From: SW-9-67-25 sp964471665
GTDB lineage: Archaea; Halobacteriota; Halobacteria; Halobacteriales; Haloarculaceae
Direction of reading: 5' to 3'
Length of the DNA stretch: 18,114 nucleotides
Assembly (NCBI GenBank): GCA_964471665.1
Contig: CAYYHG010000050.1
Coordinates: 1 to 18,114, forward strand
This document shows, piece by piece, positions 1 through 5,915 of this stretch; the first letter of the stretch is position 1, and every line of letters starts with the position of its first letter. Below the pieces are notes generated by a model, which had not been told where the DNA came from, ran no database searches, and saw only the letters and a program-made list of their open reading frames with translations. A program made the position numbers and the translations under genes.

Positions 1-456
1 CGCGTCGAGGAGTTCATGAACGTCCTCAAGTACAGCCACGTCCAGCACATCGAGTCGACGGTGACCGGAACGCTCGCTCCCGACGCGGACGCCTTCGACG
101 CCGTGCGTGCGTCGTTCCCGGCCGGGACACTCTCGGGAGCACCCAAGATCCGCGCGATGGAGATCATCGACGACCTCGAGGACCGGCCGCGCGGACCCTA
201 CGGCGGCGGCGTCGGCTACGTCTCCTGGCAGGACGACGCCGACTTCGCCATCGTCATTCGGTCGGCGACCGTCGAGGACCTCGACGACGCTCCCGAGGAG
301 CAACGTATCACCGTCCGGGCCGGCGCCGGCATCGTCGCCGACAGCGACCCCGCTGCGGAGTACGAGGAGACCGAGACGAAGATGGACGGCGTGCTCGCGG
401 CCCTGGACCGCCTCGAAGAGAGTCCGGAAGTGACCCCAGAGGAGGTGTCCCGATGA
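1..456 (+). CDS. trpE: Anthranilate synthase component I, C-terminal part (5'-truncated by window)
   Basis: TrpE converts chorismate to anthranilate, the first step of tryptophan synthesis, using ammonia supplied by the TrpG glutaminase. The frame is open from base 1, so only the last 151 residues of a roughly 500-residue family protein are present. They cover the end of the chorismate-binding fold: the HIEST stretch near the start, FPAGTLSGAPK at about bases 112-147, the GGGVGY turn, the IVIRSA strand and the RAGAGIVADSDP segment, all typical of the TrpE/PabB/MenF catalytic core and apparently intact. Its TGA overlaps the ATG of the next gene (ATGA, 453-456), which implies an operon and translational coupling with trpG. 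PabB is the main alternative; the coupled glutaminase fits either, and TrpE is the commoner arrangement in haloarchaea. Confidence 0.93.
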   Translation, partial: RVEEFMNVLKYSHVQHIESTVTGTLAPDADAFDAVRASFPAGTLSGAPKIRAMEIIDDLEDRPRGPYGGGVGYVSWQDDADFAIVIRSATVEDLDDAPEEQRITVRAGAGIVADSDPAAEYEETETKMDGVLAALDRLEESPEVTPEEVSR

Positions 457-1151
457 GTTCGAGCGAGGAGAGCGACGGGGCGGAGAGCGGGACCGAGGGG
501 GTCGGGCGCCAACGGACCGACAGTCCGAGCGGCGGAACCCGGACGGGGGACGCGCCGTCGATGCCCGCCACGGACCCCCGGGTCCTCTTCGTGGACAACT
601 TCGACTCCTTCACGTACAATCTCGTCGAGTACGTCAGCGAACACGCCAGGACAGAGGTCCTGCGCAACACCGCCTCGCTGGCGGACGTGCGGGCGGTCGA
701 TCCCGACGCCATCGTCATCTCTCCGGGCCCGGGCCACCCGGCAAACGAACGCGACGTCGGAGTGACGACCGACGTGCTCCGGGAGGTCAGCCCCGAGGTG
801 CCGACGCTGGGTGTCTGTCTCGGACTGGAGGCTGCCGTCCACGCGTACGGGGGGACGGTCGGCCGAGCGCCGGAACCGATCCACGGGAAAGCATTCCCCA
901 TCGATCACGACGGGACGGGCGTCTACGAGGGTCTCGAGCAGGGATTCCAGGGCGGGCGCTACCACTCGCTGATCGCCACAGACGTGCCGGACTGTTTCGA
1001 CGTGACCGCGACGACCGACGTCGGCGGCGAAACACTGGTCATGGGGGTCCGCCACCGGAACTACCCCATCGAGTGCGTGCAGTTCCACCCCGAGAGCGTC
1101 CTGACCGCCGTCGGCCACGACGTCATCCGGAATTTCCTCCGGGAGGCCTGA
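453..1151 (+). CDS. trpG: Anthranilate synthase component II (glutamine amidotransferase)
   Basis: This is a class I glutamine amidotransferase that hydrolyses glutamine and passes ammonia to TrpE. The 232-residue product has the VDNFDSFTYN start of TrpG, the SPGPGHP loop, nucleophile Cys122 in GVCLGLE and the His212/Glu214 pair in QFHPES. The ATG at 453 overlaps the trpE stop, which supports this start; it gives a low-complexity acidic leader of 36 residues before a second in-frame ATG at 561, where family homology begins, so 561 is a real alternative. The usual Gln of the CLGxQ nucleophile loop is Glu126 here, whereas the CarA protein of this window keeps Gln. The TGA stop is followed in frame by TAG and TGA, which belong to the inverted repeat that starts on the stop codon. 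Confidence 0.93.
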   Translation: MSSSEESDGAESGTEGVGRQRTDSPSGGTRTGDAPSMPATDPRVLFVDNFDSFTYNLVEYVSEHARTEVLRNTASLADVRAVDPDAIVISPGPGHPANERDVGVTTDVLREVSPEVPTLGVCLGLEAAVHAYGGTVGRAPEPIHGKAFPIDHDGTGVYEGLEQGFQGGRYHSLIATDVPDCFDVTATTDVGGETLVMGVRHRNYPIECVQFHPESVLTAVGHDVIRNFLREA

Positions 1152-1232
1152 TAGTGATTGCTGTAAGCCATTACCGGATCGACCGCAGGACTCGACGCGG
1201 TCGAAACGGTAATTCGTTACAGCAATCACTAT
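1151..1232. repeat. 82-bp imperfect palindrome (element II) on the trpG stop codon
   Basis: The outer arms ATAGTGATTGCTGTAA (1151-1166) and TTACAGCAATCACTAT (1217-1232) are perfect 16-bp reverse complements. Inside them ATTACCG pairs with CGGTAAT and TCGACCGC with GCGGTCGA, leaving a loop of about ten bases. The first base of the left arm is the last base of the trpG TGA. It shares its architecture, and TGATA.TG...GCT.TAAGCC read from the stop codon, with the element I repeats. A half copy lies at 5915-5932. It could be a transcribed 3'-UTR hairpin or terminator, or a mobile repeat. Confidence 0.85.
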
Positions 1233-1249
1233 GACAACGGCCCCGTTTG

Positions 1250-1327
1250 TACTGTCGGCTATAACTACGTGGAGATATTCGGCCCCACGGGGGGTCGAAA
1301 TTACTCACGGGCTTATAGCCGACGGTA
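1250..1327. repeat. Element I inverted repeat, copy 1 (between convergent trpG and hydrolase gene)
   Basis: The outer arms ACTGTCGGCTATAA (from 1251) and TTATAGCCGACGGT (ending 1326) pair except for one T-G. An inner stem TTCGGCCCC / GGGGTCGAA surrounds a short loop. Between the stems lie CTACGTGGAGATA on the left and TTACTCACGGGC on the right, both shared with copy 2. The right end abuts the stop codon (TAA on the minus strand, 1328-1330) of the hydrolase gene. The sequence has no coding potential. Confidence 0.9.
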
Positions 1328-1939
1328 TTACTCGTCGGGATACTTCGGTTCGCGCTTTTCGGCCCGCGAGAGGGCTGTCTCGACGACATCGCGGACGTCA
1401 CCGTGGAAGACGTCGCCGTGGCCCGCGTACATGTGTTCGACGCCGTCGGGCGTCCGGTCGAGCAATTCGCGGACGCTCTCGATGAGTCGCTCGCGGCTCA
1501 TCCCCGGGTAGTCTGTCCGGCCGAAACTCCCGTAGTCGAACGCGCCGTCGTTGTGAACCACGACGTCACCCGAAAAGAGGGACGCGTCGCTCACGACGGA
1601 GACGTGATCGTCGCCGTGGCCCGGGGTGTAGACGACCTCGCAGTCCTCGTCGCCGACGGTCACGACGTCCCCGTCCGCGAGTTCGTGGGTTCTGGCCGGG
1701 TGGGAGGCGTAGGCGTGACAGTCGGCGTCGAAGGCGTCGACGACAGCCGCGAGTTGCTCGACGTGGTCGCTGTGCTGGTGGGTGACGACCACCTTCGAGA
1801 GGTCGTCGGTGTGCTCCCGGACGACGTCGACGACGCCCGGCATCGACCCGGCGTCGACCATCGTCGGCTCCTCGCCCAGCGCGAGGTACGCGTTGCAGGT
1901 GAACGTGTCGGCGTCGGCGGTGACGTTTACGACTTCCAT
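1328..1939 (-). CDS. Metallo-beta-lactamase-fold hydrolase (glyoxalase II-like)
   Basis: This 203-residue protein belongs to the MBL-fold superfamily and is probably a zinc-dependent thioester or ester hydrolase of the glyoxalase II-like group. All metal-binding motifs are visible: THQHSDH (His54, His56, Asp58, His59), His108 in TPGHGDDH, Asp125 in FSGD and His174 in AGHG. At about 200 residues it is a single-domain enzyme without the extra C-terminal glyoxalase II domain, so the true substrate cannot be read from sequence. It is divergent from the dehydrogenase gene, with an 80-bp shared promoter region holding an 8-bp inverted repeat. Its stop codon directly touches the inverted repeat at 1250-1327. 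The ATG at 1937-1939 is the only start that keeps the usual N-terminal strand. Confidence 0.88.
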   Translation of the reverse strand: MEVVNVTADADTFTCNAYLALGEEPTMVDAGSMPGVVDVVREHTDDLSKVVVTHQHSDHVEQLAAVVDAFDADCHAYASHPARTHELADGDVVTVGDEDCEVVYTPGHGDDHVSVVSDASLFSGDVVVHNDGAFDYGSFGRTDYPGMSRERLIESVRELLDRTPDGVEHMYAGHGDVFHGDVRDVVETALSRAEKREPKYPDE

Positions 1940-1972
1940 GTGCGTGCTGTGGGCCGCCGACGGCTTGAAGAT

Positions 1973-2005
1973 GGCCTCCGATCAGCAGTGTTTTTTCCGG
2001 AGGCC
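1973..2005. promoter_or_regulatory. Inverted repeat in divergent promoter region
   Basis: GGCCTCCG (1973-1980) and CGGAGGCC (1998-2005) are exact reverse complements separated by 17 bp. The spacer contains a T tract (1991-1996) that sits about 25 bp upstream of the plus-strand ATG at 2020, where a weak TATA-like element would be expected. This may be a regulator site shared by the hydrolase and dehydrogenase genes, but an 8-bp dyad in GC-rich DNA can also arise by chance. Confidence 0.35.
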
Positions 2006-2019
2006 CCAACGGATCGCTC

Positions 2020-3066
2020 ATGAAGGCAGTCCAGATCCCGGAACACGGCCACAGGGACGTCCTCGAGTACACAGAACACCCGGACCCCGACGTCGGACGC
2101 GACGAGGTGCTGGTCGACGTGAAGGCGACCGCGCTGAACCACATGGACGTCTGGGTCCGGCGGGGACTCCCGCATCTCGACCTCGATCTCCCGCACATCC
2201 CCGGGTGTGACGGCGCGGGTGTTGTCGCGGAAGTCGGCCCCGCGGTCACCCGCTTCGAGGCTGGCGACCGCGTCGCGCTCTCGGCAGGAATGAGCTGTGG
2301 GGCCTGCGAGTTCTGCCGGGACGGCGATCCGACGCTGTGCGTGAACTTCCGGATCATCGGCGAACACGTCGACGGCGTCGAGGCCGAACTGGCTGCCATC
2401 CCAGAGGACAATCTCGTTCCCGTCCCGGACGGCGTCGACTGGGAGACGGCCGCCGCAGCGCCGCTCGTCTTCCAGACGGCCTGGCGGATGCTGATCACGC
2501 GGGCCGACCTCGACGCTGGCGAGTCCGTGCTCGTCCTGGGCGCGAGCGGCGGCGTCGGCCACGCAGCCGTCCAGATCGCAGCCCACGCCGGCGCCGAGGT
2601 GTACGCGACCGCGAGCACCGACGCGAAACTGGCCCACGCGGCCGAACTGGGCGCCGACCACACCCTCAACTACGAGTCCGAGAACTTCGCCGACGCCATC
2701 CGCGAGCAGACCGGCGGACGCGGTGTCGACGTCGTCGTCGACCACGTGGGGGCGGCGACGTGGCGCGACTCGCTGCGGAGTCTCGTCAAGGGCGGGCGTG
2801 TCGTCACGTGCGGCGCGACGACCGGCGGCAGTCCGGAGACGGACATAAACCGCATCTTCTGGAACCAGCTCGAAGTCGTCGGGTCGACGATGGCCACGCC
2901 CGGCGAGGTCGACGACGTCCTCGACCTCGTCTGGTCGGGAGAGATCCAGCCCCACGTCCGCGAGACGCTCCCGATGAGCGACGTCGCGGCGGCACACCGG
3001 CTGATCGAGGAGCGCGAGGGGTTCGGCAAGGTCGTTCTGGTTCCCGACAGCCAAGACAGTTCATGA
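2020..3066 (+). CDS. Zinc-type medium-chain dehydrogenase/reductase (quinone oxidoreductase/ADH-like)
   Basis: This 348-residue MDR protein probably reduces or oxidises a small carbonyl or alcohol with NAD(P)H. The N-terminal GroES-like domain carries the structural-zinc cysteines Cys93, Cys96, Cys99 and Cys107 (CGACEFC plus C). The Rossmann domain has GASGGVG at about 174-180 and AATWRDSLRSLVKGGRVV further on. The catalytic-zinc ligands of classical alcohol dehydrogenases are not kept: the first Cys position is Asn40, the usual GHE is GCD (Cys63-Asp64), and the third ligand region reads PLVFQTAW. That pattern fits the Zn_ADH_like1 subgroup of MDR proteins. Its TGA overlaps the ATG of the small membrane protein (ATGA at 3063), so the two are probably co-transcribed. 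The substrate is unknown. Confidence 0.87.
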   Translation: MKAVQIPEHGHRDVLEYTEHPDPDVGRDEVLVDVKATALNHMDVWVRRGLPHLDLDLPHIPGCDGAGVVAEVGPAVTRFEAGDRVALSAGMSCGACEFCRDGDPTLCVNFRIIGEHVDGVEAELAAIPEDNLVPVPDGVDWETAAAAPLVFQTAWRMLITRADLDAGESVLVLGASGGVGHAAVQIAAHAGAEVYATASTDAKLAHAAELGADHTLNYESENFADAIREQTGGRGVDVVVDHVGAATWRDSLRSLVKGGRVVTCGATTGGSPETDINRIFWNQLEVVGSTMATPGEVDDVLDLVWSGEIQPHVRETLPMSDVAAAHRLIEEREGFGKVVLVPDSQDSS

Positions 3067-3284
3067 GCGAGGAGTTCGGCTGGCGAGGGTGGGTGCTGGT
3101 GGCTGTCATCGTCGTCGCCTTTCTCGCCGTGCCGGCTGCGATCCTCTTTTTGCCCCGGGCACAGACAGTCGTCGCGTCGCTCGGGTTGACCCTCCGGGAC
3201 GCCTATCTCGTGCTCCCGCTGGTCCCCGCGTTCCTGCTGGGTACGGTCGCTGTCTGGGCCGCTGTCCGGTCGCGGTCGGAGTGA
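3063..3284 (+). CDS. Small two-helix membrane protein, unknown function
   Basis: This 73-residue protein starts MSEEFGWRGW and has two hydrophobic helices, at about residues 9-30 (VLVAVIVVAFLAVPAAILFL) and 45-68 (DAYLVLPLVPAFLLGTVAVW), followed by a basic RSRSE end. The ATG overlaps the stop of the dehydrogenase gene, which indicates translational coupling. I do not recognise a named family. The first helix follows an acidic N-terminus, and the short loop PRAQTVVASLGLTLR between the helices contains two arginines, so both ends probably face the same side. The gene ends 9 bp before an inverted repeat that lies between it and the convergent IDI-like gene. Confidence 0.75.
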   Translation: MSEEFGWRGWVLVAVIVVAFLAVPAAILFLPRAQTVVASLGLTLRDAYLVLPLVPAFLLGTVAVWAAVRSRSE

Positions 3285-3293
3285 TCCCGGCCA

Positions 3294-3368
3294 TACTGCC
3301 GGCCATAACTACGTGGAGATATTCGACCCCAGGGGGTCGAAATTACTCACGGGCTTATCGCCGGCAGT
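3294..3368. repeat. Element I inverted repeat, copy 2 (between convergent genes)
   Basis: The outer arms ACTGCCGGCCATAA and TTATCGCCGGCAGT pair with one mismatch. Relative to copies 1 and 3, a T-A pair in the arm has become C-G on both sides. The inner stem TTCGACCC / GGGTCGAA is perfect. The segments CTACGTGGAGATATTCG and TCGAAATTACTCACGGGCTT are nearly identical to copy 1. The right end is one base from the stop codon of the IDI-like gene (3370-3372), and the left end is 9 bp past the stop of the small membrane protein. Confidence 0.9.
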
Positions 3369-3369
3369 C

Positions 3370-3933
3370 TCAGTCGAAGTCCCGGCGCATCGCGATCTCG
3401 AACCAGGGACACAGTCGCAGTTGCCGGTACCACCTGGGGTGGTGGTAGAGGCGCTCGTACGGGACCCACATGACGCCGCCCACCTCGGCGGGATCGGGAT
3501 CGAGAGACGGGTCCAGGAGTGTCGCCTTCAGCACGGCACAGACCTCGTGTTCGACACCCTCCGTGTGGTAGAAGCGCTTGTACTCGAAGCGGTCGGTCAC
3601 GCGGAGGTCGTCGTACTGGTCCGGGTCGACGCCGAGTTCCTCGGCGAGGCGCTCGCTCGCGGCGTCGACCTGGCTCTGTTCTTGCACTGGATGCGAGGCG
3701 ACGGTCCCGTCCCAGTGGGTGTCCCAGAGCCGCTTGTCTGGGCTTCGCTGTGCGAGGAGGACGCGTCCCCGCTCGTCGAACAGCATCGTGGTAAACGCCC
3801 GATGGCGGACCCCCTCCCCGGTGTGTGCCTCGAGGCGGTTCACGAGCCCCTGTTCGGTGTCCTCTGCGTCGACTGCGACGACCTGCTGGCCCGCGTTGTC
3901 GTGCGCTTGGCCGTCTGGCTCGTCGGCACTCAT
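3370..3933 (-). CDS. idi: Type 1 isopentenyl-diphosphate isomerase-like Nudix protein
   Basis: Type 1 IDI interconverts IPP and DMAPP for isoprenoid (archaeal lipid) synthesis. The 187-residue product, with ATG at 3931-3933, has the IDI layout: RHRAFTTMLFDERGRVLLAQRS (about 43-64), LWDTHWDGT, SHP with His81, a degenerate Nudix helix ASERLAEELGV (92-102), EHEVCAV with Glu128 and Glu130, and a PYERLYHHPRWY tail. The Cys that starts the CxHP motif in E. coli (Cys67) and human enzymes is Ala79 here, so isomerase activity is uncertain. A longer reading frame to 4002 exists, but the extra 23 residues look like antisense of the next promoter. The gene is divergent from the zinc-ribbon gene and convergent on the small membrane protein across an inverted repeat. 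A non-isomerase Nudix hydrolase is the alternative. Confidence 0.8.
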   Translation of the reverse strand: MSADEPDGQAHDNAGQQVVAVDAEDTEQGLVNRLEAHTGEGVRHRAFTTMLFDERGRVLLAQRSPDKRLWDTHWDGTVASHPVQEQSQVDAASERLAEELGVDPDQYDDLRVTDRFEYKRFYHTEGVEHEVCAVLKATLLDPSLDPDPAEVGGVMWVPYERLYHHPRWYRQLRLCPWFEIAMRRDFD

Positions 3934-4039
3934 TGTCCCCAAAACGGAGACCCGCCACAAACCGGCTTCGATTGCTGGCGAGAGCAGTGGCGTCGGCCAC
4001 AAGACTCATATCGCTCTCGGAGGCGTGATTTACACGCAG

Positions 4040-4234
4040 ATGGTCCCCTTCGACTACCTGAAGACGTTGCTCGGTGACGACCAGGACAACTCCGCCGACC
4101 CGCAGACGTCGTCGGGCCTCTACGAGTGTCCGGTCTGTGAGACGGTGTACATCTCCGAGGGGATGCAGTCGTGCCCGGAGTGTGAGGAAAGCGTCGAGAA
4201 CGTGCCCAACGAGCAGGAGCTCGGTCTCCGGTAG
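4040..4234 (+). CDS. Small zinc-ribbon protein
   Basis: This 64-residue protein has one clear motif, CPVC (Cys30, Cys33) followed after eleven residues by CPEC (Cys45, Cys48), a treble-clef or rubredoxin-like zinc ribbon. The N-terminus, MVPFDYLKTLLGDDQ, is a short amphipathic helix and the C-terminus is acidic. Such small CPxCG-related zinc-finger proteins are common in haloarchaea and mostly uncharacterised; roles in regulation or protein-protein contact are suggested for the group, and nothing here narrows it. ATG 4040 is chosen, but GTG 4025 is in frame and lies just after GGAGG (4019-4023), so the start may be five residues earlier. Its stop is 9 bp from the stop of the convergent Lrp gene, so no room exists for a separate terminator. 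Confidence 0.75.
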   Translation: MVPFDYLKTLLGDDQDNSADPQTSSGLYECPVCETVYISEGMQSCPECEESVENVPNEQELGLR

Positions 4235-4243
4235 CCAGCAGTG

Positions 4244-4681
4244 TTACTCGCCGGCCGGCGCGGCCTGTCTGCCGAGCCACTCGTCCAGTATGAGCCGTGT
4301 CTTCGTCGAGACGACCTCCTCGAGTTCGCGCGCTCGCGTGATCAGTTCGTTCAGGTTCGACGTGTCGGCGGCGTCGGCCACGACGACGATATCCTCCTCG
4401 CCAGAGACCTGCCAGACGAAGTCGACCTCTTCCCAGTCGGCCATCTCCTCGGTCACCCCCTCCGTGTGGACGTTCACGTCGACGCTGATCTCGATCATCG
4501 CCTTGACGTTGCCCGTCCGGGTCGCGATCGTGAACCGCTCGATGACGCCGTCCTCGACAAGTTGCTCGACGCGGTTGCGGACGGTCCCCTCGGAGGTACC
4601 GACCTTGTCGGCGATCTCCGTGTACGGCGTGCGCGCGTCCCGTCGCAGAATGTCGAGGATCTGCCGGTCGAGGTCGTCCAT
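4244..4681 (-). CDS. Lrp/AsnC-family transcriptional regulator
   Basis: This 145-residue DNA-binding protein has an N-terminal helix-turn-helix (MDDLDRQILDILRRDARTPY, then EIADKVGTSEGTVRNRVEQL to about residue 41) and a C-terminal RAM/AsnC ligand-binding domain (about 60-135) with the VDFVWQVSGEEDIVVVADA core. Proteins of this family sense amino acids or related metabolites and form dimers or octamers. The ATG at 4679-4681 is preferred; a GTG four codons upstream is also possible. The gene is divergent from carA, and the 102-bp gap contains a perfect 13-bp palindrome plus a second dyad by the carA TATA element, so autoregulation and control of carA are likely inferences. The ligand is unknown; arginine, glutamine or pyrimidine-linked signals would suit carA. 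Confidence 0.9.
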   Translation of the reverse strand: MDDLDRQILDILRRDARTPYTEIADKVGTSEGTVRNRVEQLVEDGVIERFTIATRTGNVKAMIEISVDVNVHTEGVTEEMADWEEVDFVWQVSGEEDIVVVADAADTSNLNELITRARELEEVVSTKTRLILDEWLGRQAAPAGE

Positions 4682-4718
4682 CGGGGTGTGCACCTTCAGA
4701 CCGCCCCTACTTGAACGC

Positions 4719-4731
4719 TACGAAATTCGTA
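4719..4731. promoter_or_regulatory. Perfect palindrome between lrp-type gene and carA
   Basis: TACGAA-A-TTCGTA is an exact 13-bp palindrome. It lies about 38-50 bp upstream of the regulator start, just beyond a weak TATA-like TCAAGTAG on the minus strand, and about 53-65 bp upstream of carA. AT-rich dyads of this length are typical Lrp/AsnC operators, so the adjacent regulator is the obvious candidate binder. Confidence 0.6.
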
Positions 4732-4752
4732 ATTCGGCTTCGAAAGCAACGC

Positions 4753-4772
4753 TTATTTACCGGCAGTCGGTA
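4753..4772 (+). promoter_or_regulatory. carA promoter: TATA element with overlapping dyad
   Basis: TTATTTA (4753-4759) is preceded by purine-rich CGAAAGCAACG, a plausible BRE, and lies 25-31 bp before the carA ATG, which implies a near-leaderless transcript. A dyad TACCG-gcagt-CGGTA (4758-4772) overlaps the downstream edge of the TATA element, where a bound repressor would block transcription factor B or polymerase. Confidence 0.65.
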
Positions 4773-4783
4773 CGCATCTCGTA

Positions 4784-5830
4784 ATGTCGGACGCCTACGT
4801 CGCCATCGAGGGCGAGCGGGTCGTGGAGGGACGCGCGCGCTCGCCGGGCACGACGCGCGGGGAACTGGTGTTCACGACCGCCTACACTGGCTACGAGGAG
4901 AGCCTCACCGACCCGAGCTACGAGGAGCAGATCCTCACCTTCTCGTACCCGCTGATCGGCAACTACGGCGTCCGGGAGGAGCGGTTCGAGTCCGACCGCG
5001 TCCAGCCCAACGGGGTCGTCGCGCGGGAGTTGACCGACGACGTCGCCGACTGGCTCCGGTCGGAGGGGGTCCCCGCCGTCGACCACCTCGACACGCGCGA
5101 AATCGTGACCGAAATCCGCGACGAGGGCGCGATGAAGTGTGGCGTCGCCGCCGGTCCGGACGCCACCCGCGAGGCCGCACTGGCAGAACTCGCGGCGTGC
5201 AAGCACATGTCCGAACACGCGGACATCGGCGCGAAGGTCTCCATCGACGAACCACGAGTCAGAAACGCGGAGGGCGATGGCAAGCGGGTCGCGCTGCTGG
5301 ACTGTGGCGCGAAGGGATCGATCGTCGACTCGCTGGTCGAGCGCGACGCAGTCGTCCACGTCCTGCCCTACGACGCGGGCGTGGCCGACGTCGCGGCTGT
5401 CGACCCCGACCTGCTTTTCATCTCGAACGGCCCGGGTGACCCGGAGAACTTCGAACAGGCCGGCGAAATCGTCGAGACGTACGTCGACGAGGTGCCGATC
5501 GCGGGCATCTGTCTGGGCCAGCAGGTCGTCGCCAGCGCGCTGGGCGGGGAGACCGAGAAGATGGAGTTCGGTCACCGCGGCGTCAACCAGCCCGTCCGGG
5601 ACCTGCAGACCGACCAGGTCGTGATGACCACCCAGAACCACGGGTACACCGTCGCGGACCCGGGCGACAAACTCCACGTCACGCAGGTCAACGTCAACGA
5701 CGACACCCCCGAGGGCCTGGAGAACGACGACCTCGGTATCATCACCCGCCAGTACCACCCAGAGGCCAACCCCGGACCCAACGACTCGCTCTCGTTTTTC
5801 GACGACGTACTGGAACTGGCCGGCGATTGA
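4784..5830 (+). CDS. carA: Carbamoyl-phosphate synthase small subunit
   Basis: CarA hydrolyses glutamine and channels ammonia to CarB for carbamoyl phosphate, the precursor of arginine and pyrimidines. The 348 residues show both domains: the N-terminal CPSase small-chain domain (YTGYEESLTDPSYEEQIL, SYPLIGNYG, HLDTREIVTEIRDEGAMKCG) and the C-terminal class I amidotransferase domain (about 167-345) with SNGPGDP, nucleophile Cys243 in GICLGQQ, the HRGVNQPV and TQNHGY segments, and His325/Glu327 in QYHPEA. All catalytic residues are present and the length is normal, slightly short of bacterial CarA. carB is not in this window. The Lrp-type gene diverges from it. The stop TGA is followed five bases later by a perfect-arm inverted repeat. 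Confidence 0.96.
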   Translation: MSDAYVAIEGERVVEGRARSPGTTRGELVFTTAYTGYEESLTDPSYEEQILTFSYPLIGNYGVREERFESDRVQPNGVVARELTDDVADWLRSEGVPAVDHLDTREIVTEIRDEGAMKCGVAAGPDATREAALAELAACKHMSEHADIGAKVSIDEPRVRNAEGDGKRVALLDCGAKGSIVDSLVERDAVVHVLPYDAGVADVAAVDPDLLFISNGPGDPENFEQAGEIVETYVDEVPIAGICLGQQVVASALGGETEKMEFGHRGVNQPVRDLQTDQVVMTTQNHGYTVADPGDKLHVTQVNVNDDTPEGLENDDLGIITRQYHPEANPGPNDSLSFFDDVLELAGD

Positions 5831-5835
5831 TACTG

Positions 5836-5915
5836 ATACTGTCGGCTATAACTTCGTGAAGATATTCGCCACCCCGGGGTGCCGATACTGCTCACGGGCT
5901 TATAGCCGACAGTAT
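5836..5915. repeat. Element I inverted repeat, copy 3 (behind carA)
   Basis: The arms ATACTGTCGGCTATAA (5836-5851) and TTATAGCCGACAGTAT (5900-5915) are a perfect 16-bp inverted repeat. The inner stem is TCGCCACCCC / GGGGTGCCGA, a different sequence from copies 1 and 2 but still paired with one mismatch. CTTCGTGAAGATATTCG and CTCACGGGCTTAT match the conserved flanks of the inner stem. It starts five bases after the carA stop and ends inside a half copy of element II. Confidence 0.9.

Noticed and set aside
1250..1327. Element I as a tRNA or tRNA-like gene
   Set aside because: The TTCGA loop and length near 78 nt are suggestive, but the outer stem is 13-16 pairs, there is no anticodon arm or D-loop pattern, and arms vary between copies.
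3969..3977. GATTGCTGG near the IDI-like start as an element II fragment
   Set aside because: Only eight bases match and there is no extension or second arm.
3934..4002. N-terminal extension of the IDI-like protein to the ATG at 4002
   Set aside because: The 23 extra residues have no family match and overlap the promoter region of the divergent zinc-ribbon gene; ATG at 3933 gives the expected protein.
5836..5915. Element I as a MITE with target-site duplications
   Set aside because: I looked at the flanks of copies 1-3 and saw no convincing direct duplication. A mobile origin stays possible but is not supported by this sign.
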